Positions 62,350 to 64,000 of a stretch of 64,000 nucleotides of DNA are shown here, piece after piece. The notes under the pieces are model-generated. The model searched no databases. It had not been told where the DNA came from and saw only the letters and a program-made list of their open reading frames with translations. This DNA is from Nevskiales bacterium (GTDB lineage Bacteria; Pseudomonadota; Gammaproteobacteria; Steroidobacterales; GCA-2729495): the NCBI GenBank assembly GCA_011526045.1, contig WYBE01000068.1:62001-126000 (forward strand). Reading direction: 5' to 3'. The translations under genes were made by a program, and so were the position numbers. The stretch's first letter is position 1; the number at the start of each line of letters is the position of its first letter.

Positions 62350-63714
62350 ATGAGCGCGGGCAAGACAGAGACGAGCGCCACCGGGCACCGGATTGGGTTC
62401 CTGCAGTTTGCTCCGGGCATCAATCGGCGCAACGCGTGGACGTTCCTGTATGTGAACCTGGCGATCATGCCGATCGTCAGCTTCCTCAGCTTCTCGCAGC
62501 CGTACGTGCTCACGGAGATCGTCGGCATTGCGCCGGAGAAGCACGGCCAGGTGACCGGCTGGCTCACCACCATGCACGAAATCGTAGTGCTCGCCCTCGT
62601 GAGTTATGTCGGCGGGCTGTCGGACCGGGTCGGCCGCCGGCCACTGTACGCCGGCGGCACGCTGCTGACCGCGCTCGGATTCATCATCTATGCCAACGCG
62701 ACCGGCGTCGGTGACCTGTATGCCGGGCGCTTTGCCTACGCCGTGGGCCTGGGTTTTGTCGGCGTGATGATCGCCGTCACCGCAGCCGACTACGCGGCCG
62801 AGGGTGCCCGCGGCAGGATGGCCGGTACCACCGGCGTGCTCAACGGCCTGGGTATCGGCCTGGCGACAGCGTTGTTCGCTGCCATGCCGGCGGTATTCCA
62901 GGCACGGGGCGCGAGCAGCGCGGATGCCGGCCGCTACATGCTCTGGGCGATGGCCGCGGTCGCGGTGGTTACCGCGCTCGTCATGCAGTGGGGCCTGCAG
63001 GGCGGGACGCCTTCCGGGCGCCGCGCGCGCATGGGCCTTGCCCGCGTGTTGCAGATCGGCCTGCGGCAGGGTCGCGAGAATCCGCGGCTGATGGTCTGCT
63101 TTGCCGGCTCGTTCATTTCCCGCGCCGATCTCACCCTGGTCGCGACCTTCATCTCGCTGTGGTTGCAGCGAGTGGGGCGTAACGAGGGGCTCGACGCCGC
63201 CGAGGCCATCGCCCGCGCGGGGTTGATGTTCGCCATGATCCAGGGGGCATCGCTGCTCTGGGCGCCGGTCGTGGGCGTGATCGTCGATCGCGTGCATCGG
63301 CTGGCGTGCGTACTGGGAGCGCTCGTTCTCGGCGGCGTCGGCTATACGCTGCTCGGCATGCAGGAGCATCCCTACGGCCCGGTCGGATTTCTCGGTTGCG
63401 TGCTGGTCGGCATGGGCCAGATGAGCGTCATCATTTCGGTGACGGCGCTGCTCGGCCAGGAGTCGCCGCTCGATGCGCGCGGCTCGGTGATCGGACTGGC
63501 AGGGCTGTGCGGTTCCCTCGGCATCCTGGCGACCAGTCTTGCCGGTGGCTATCTCTTCGACTACTGGCACATTTCGGGCCCGATCATCCTGGTGGGATTC
63601 GCCAATTTCGCGATCGCTCTGCTGGCGCTGCGGGTGTGGCTGGCGGAAGGCCGGCCGACACGGTTCGATCCGCGTGAGGCCAAGTCCGCCGGCATGGTGG
63701 TCGACATGCACTGA
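62350..63714 (+). CDS. MFS transporter
   Basis: A 454-residue, 12-helix major-facilitator permease. It opens with an unusual soluble stretch (FLQFAPGINRRNAWTFLYVN) and has the loop 2-3 motif GGLSDRVGRRPLYAGG and a repeated motif near GVIVDRVHRLACVLGA. Sugar, drug and acid branches all share these features. It ends in AKSAGMVVDMH. No operon partner is visible. Confidence 0.87.
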   Translation: MSAGKTETSATGHRIGFLQFAPGINRRNAWTFLYVNLAIMPIVSFLSFSQPYVLTEIVGIAPEKHGQVTGWLTTMHEIVVLALVSYVGGLSDRVGRRPLYAGGTLLTALGFIIYANATGVGDLYAGRFAYAVGLGFVGVMIAVTAADYAAEGARGRMAGTTGVLNGLGIGLATALFAAMPAVFQARGASSADAGRYMLWAMAAVAVVTALVMQWGLQGGTPSGRRARMGLARVLQIGLRQGRENPRLMVCFAGSFISRADLTLVATFISLWLQRVGRNEGLDAAEAIARAGLMFAMIQGASLLWAPVVGVIVDRVHRLACVLGALVLGGVGYTLLGMQEHPYGPVGFLGCVLVGMGQMSVIISVTALLGQESPLDARGSVIGLAGLCGSLGILATSLAGGYLFDYWHISGPIILVGFANFAIALLALRVWLAEGRPTRFDPREAKSAGMVVDMH

Positions 63715-63855
63715 CTGGTTGATGCAATACCGCTGCGCAGCCCGCTCGCTTCGTTGCGCGGTGCCCGGAATACTCATGTACTGACGTGTGCACCGCGGTT
63801 CCTGCGCTCCGTGCGCCTCGCCATCGGACTCCTCGCGATGTTTTGCATCGACCTG

Positions 63856-64000
63856 CTAAGAGGCGCCGGTGTCCTCCTCGATCAACTCCAGCCACTCGCC
63901 GACTGCACCCTCGATCACCATGACGCGTCGCCCGCCATAGGCAACGCCATCGAGTGCCAGCGCTGGCGCACGCGGCGTGATCCCTGCGGCACCCTGCGCG
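63856..64000 (-). CDS. C-terminal end of an unidentified gene, cut by the window edge
   Basis: A minus-strand frame open from the edge to a TAG at 63858-63856. The visible 48 residues include ALDGVAYGGRRVMVIEGAVG and end EWLELIEEDTGAS. The short beta-rich, Val/Gly-spaced pattern recalls periplasmic pilus or secretion assembly proteins, but I cannot name it. Confidence 0.5.
   Translation of the reverse strand, partial: AQGAAGITPRAPALALDGVAYGGRRVMVIEGAVGEWLELIEEDTGAS

Noticed and set aside
1-64000. tRNA, rRNA or riboswitch genes
   Set aside because: No cloverleaf with a T-loop, no rRNA-like stretch and no known riboswitch core was found by eye; small or divergent RNAs could be missed.

Overview
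The window reads as chromosome of a GC-rich, Gram-negative bacterium, most likely a gammaproteobacterium of the Steroidobacterales/Nevskiales kind. That placement is inferred from the gene families, not from a marker gene. The supporting genes are a TonB-dependent receptor of the large environmental type, S46 and S9 dipeptidyl-peptidases, a mevalonate-pathway segment, many CoA-linked lipid enzymes, lipoproteins, and ilvI/ilvH and proB/proA. No rRNA or tRNA gene was seen.

Layout. 1-7.3 kb: ordinary metabolism (purU, a glutamine-synthetase-like gene, an acyl-CoA dehydrogenase, a cupin, a trans-sulfuration PLP enzyme, a tandem universal stress protein) ending in a small heat-shock gene with a sigma-32-type promoter. 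7.5-12.8 kb: a small exported protein, a PadR-led four-gene operon on the minus strand, and a penicillin-binding-protein-like serine hydrolase. 13-18 kb: idi with a fused HMG-CoA reductase-mevalonate kinase gene, then an S46 peptidase. 18-23 kb: fadD, a scar containing an RHS fragment and an IS5-type transposase tail between two 126-bp direct repeats, a crotonase and a MaoC-type hydratase. 23-35.4 kb: a long same-strand cluster of lipoproteins, a Ser/Thr kinase with repeats, a PEGA/formylglycine-enzyme-like protein, a TolQ/ExbB-like channel, an FHA protein and two membrane-anchored VWA proteins. 35.4-51.9 kb: phhB, a TonB receptor, DUF1838, aldehyde dehydrogenase, a SulP transporter, an FkbM methyltransferase, a luciferase-like oxidoreductase, divergent ilvI/ilvH, proBA and a sialidase-like lipoprotein. 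51.9-56.3 kb: a RAYT transposase framed by its own repeats, then a complete diversity-generating retroelement (DGR). 56.3-64 kb: an S9 peptidase, a flavocytochrome, a PspC protein and two MFS transporters.

The most striking system is the DGR. It has a secreted DUF1566 target protein with a variable repeat (VR), an Avd-like helper, a template repeat (TR), and a reverse transcriptase (RT) that carries a C-terminal MutS domain I-like module. TR and VR are both 133 nt and align without gaps. They differ at 20 positions, every one an adenine in TR, and all 20 fall in 14 Asn (AAY) codons. The target protein has a signal peptide and a VPLPA-CTERM-like tail, so the diversified lectin-like face is probably displayed outside the cell. 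An 11-G tract fills most of a 17-bp spacer between plausible -35 and -10 boxes upstream of the target gene, which would allow on/off switching on top of sequence diversification.

The second system to note is the 23-35.4 kb cluster. It resembles the regulatory half of the type VI secretion threonine-phosphorylation pathway (lipoprotein, FGE-like protein, kinase, FHA, VWA). Here it is coupled to a proton-channel-like protein and two TolR/ExbD-like anchored VWA proteins, and no secretion genes are present.
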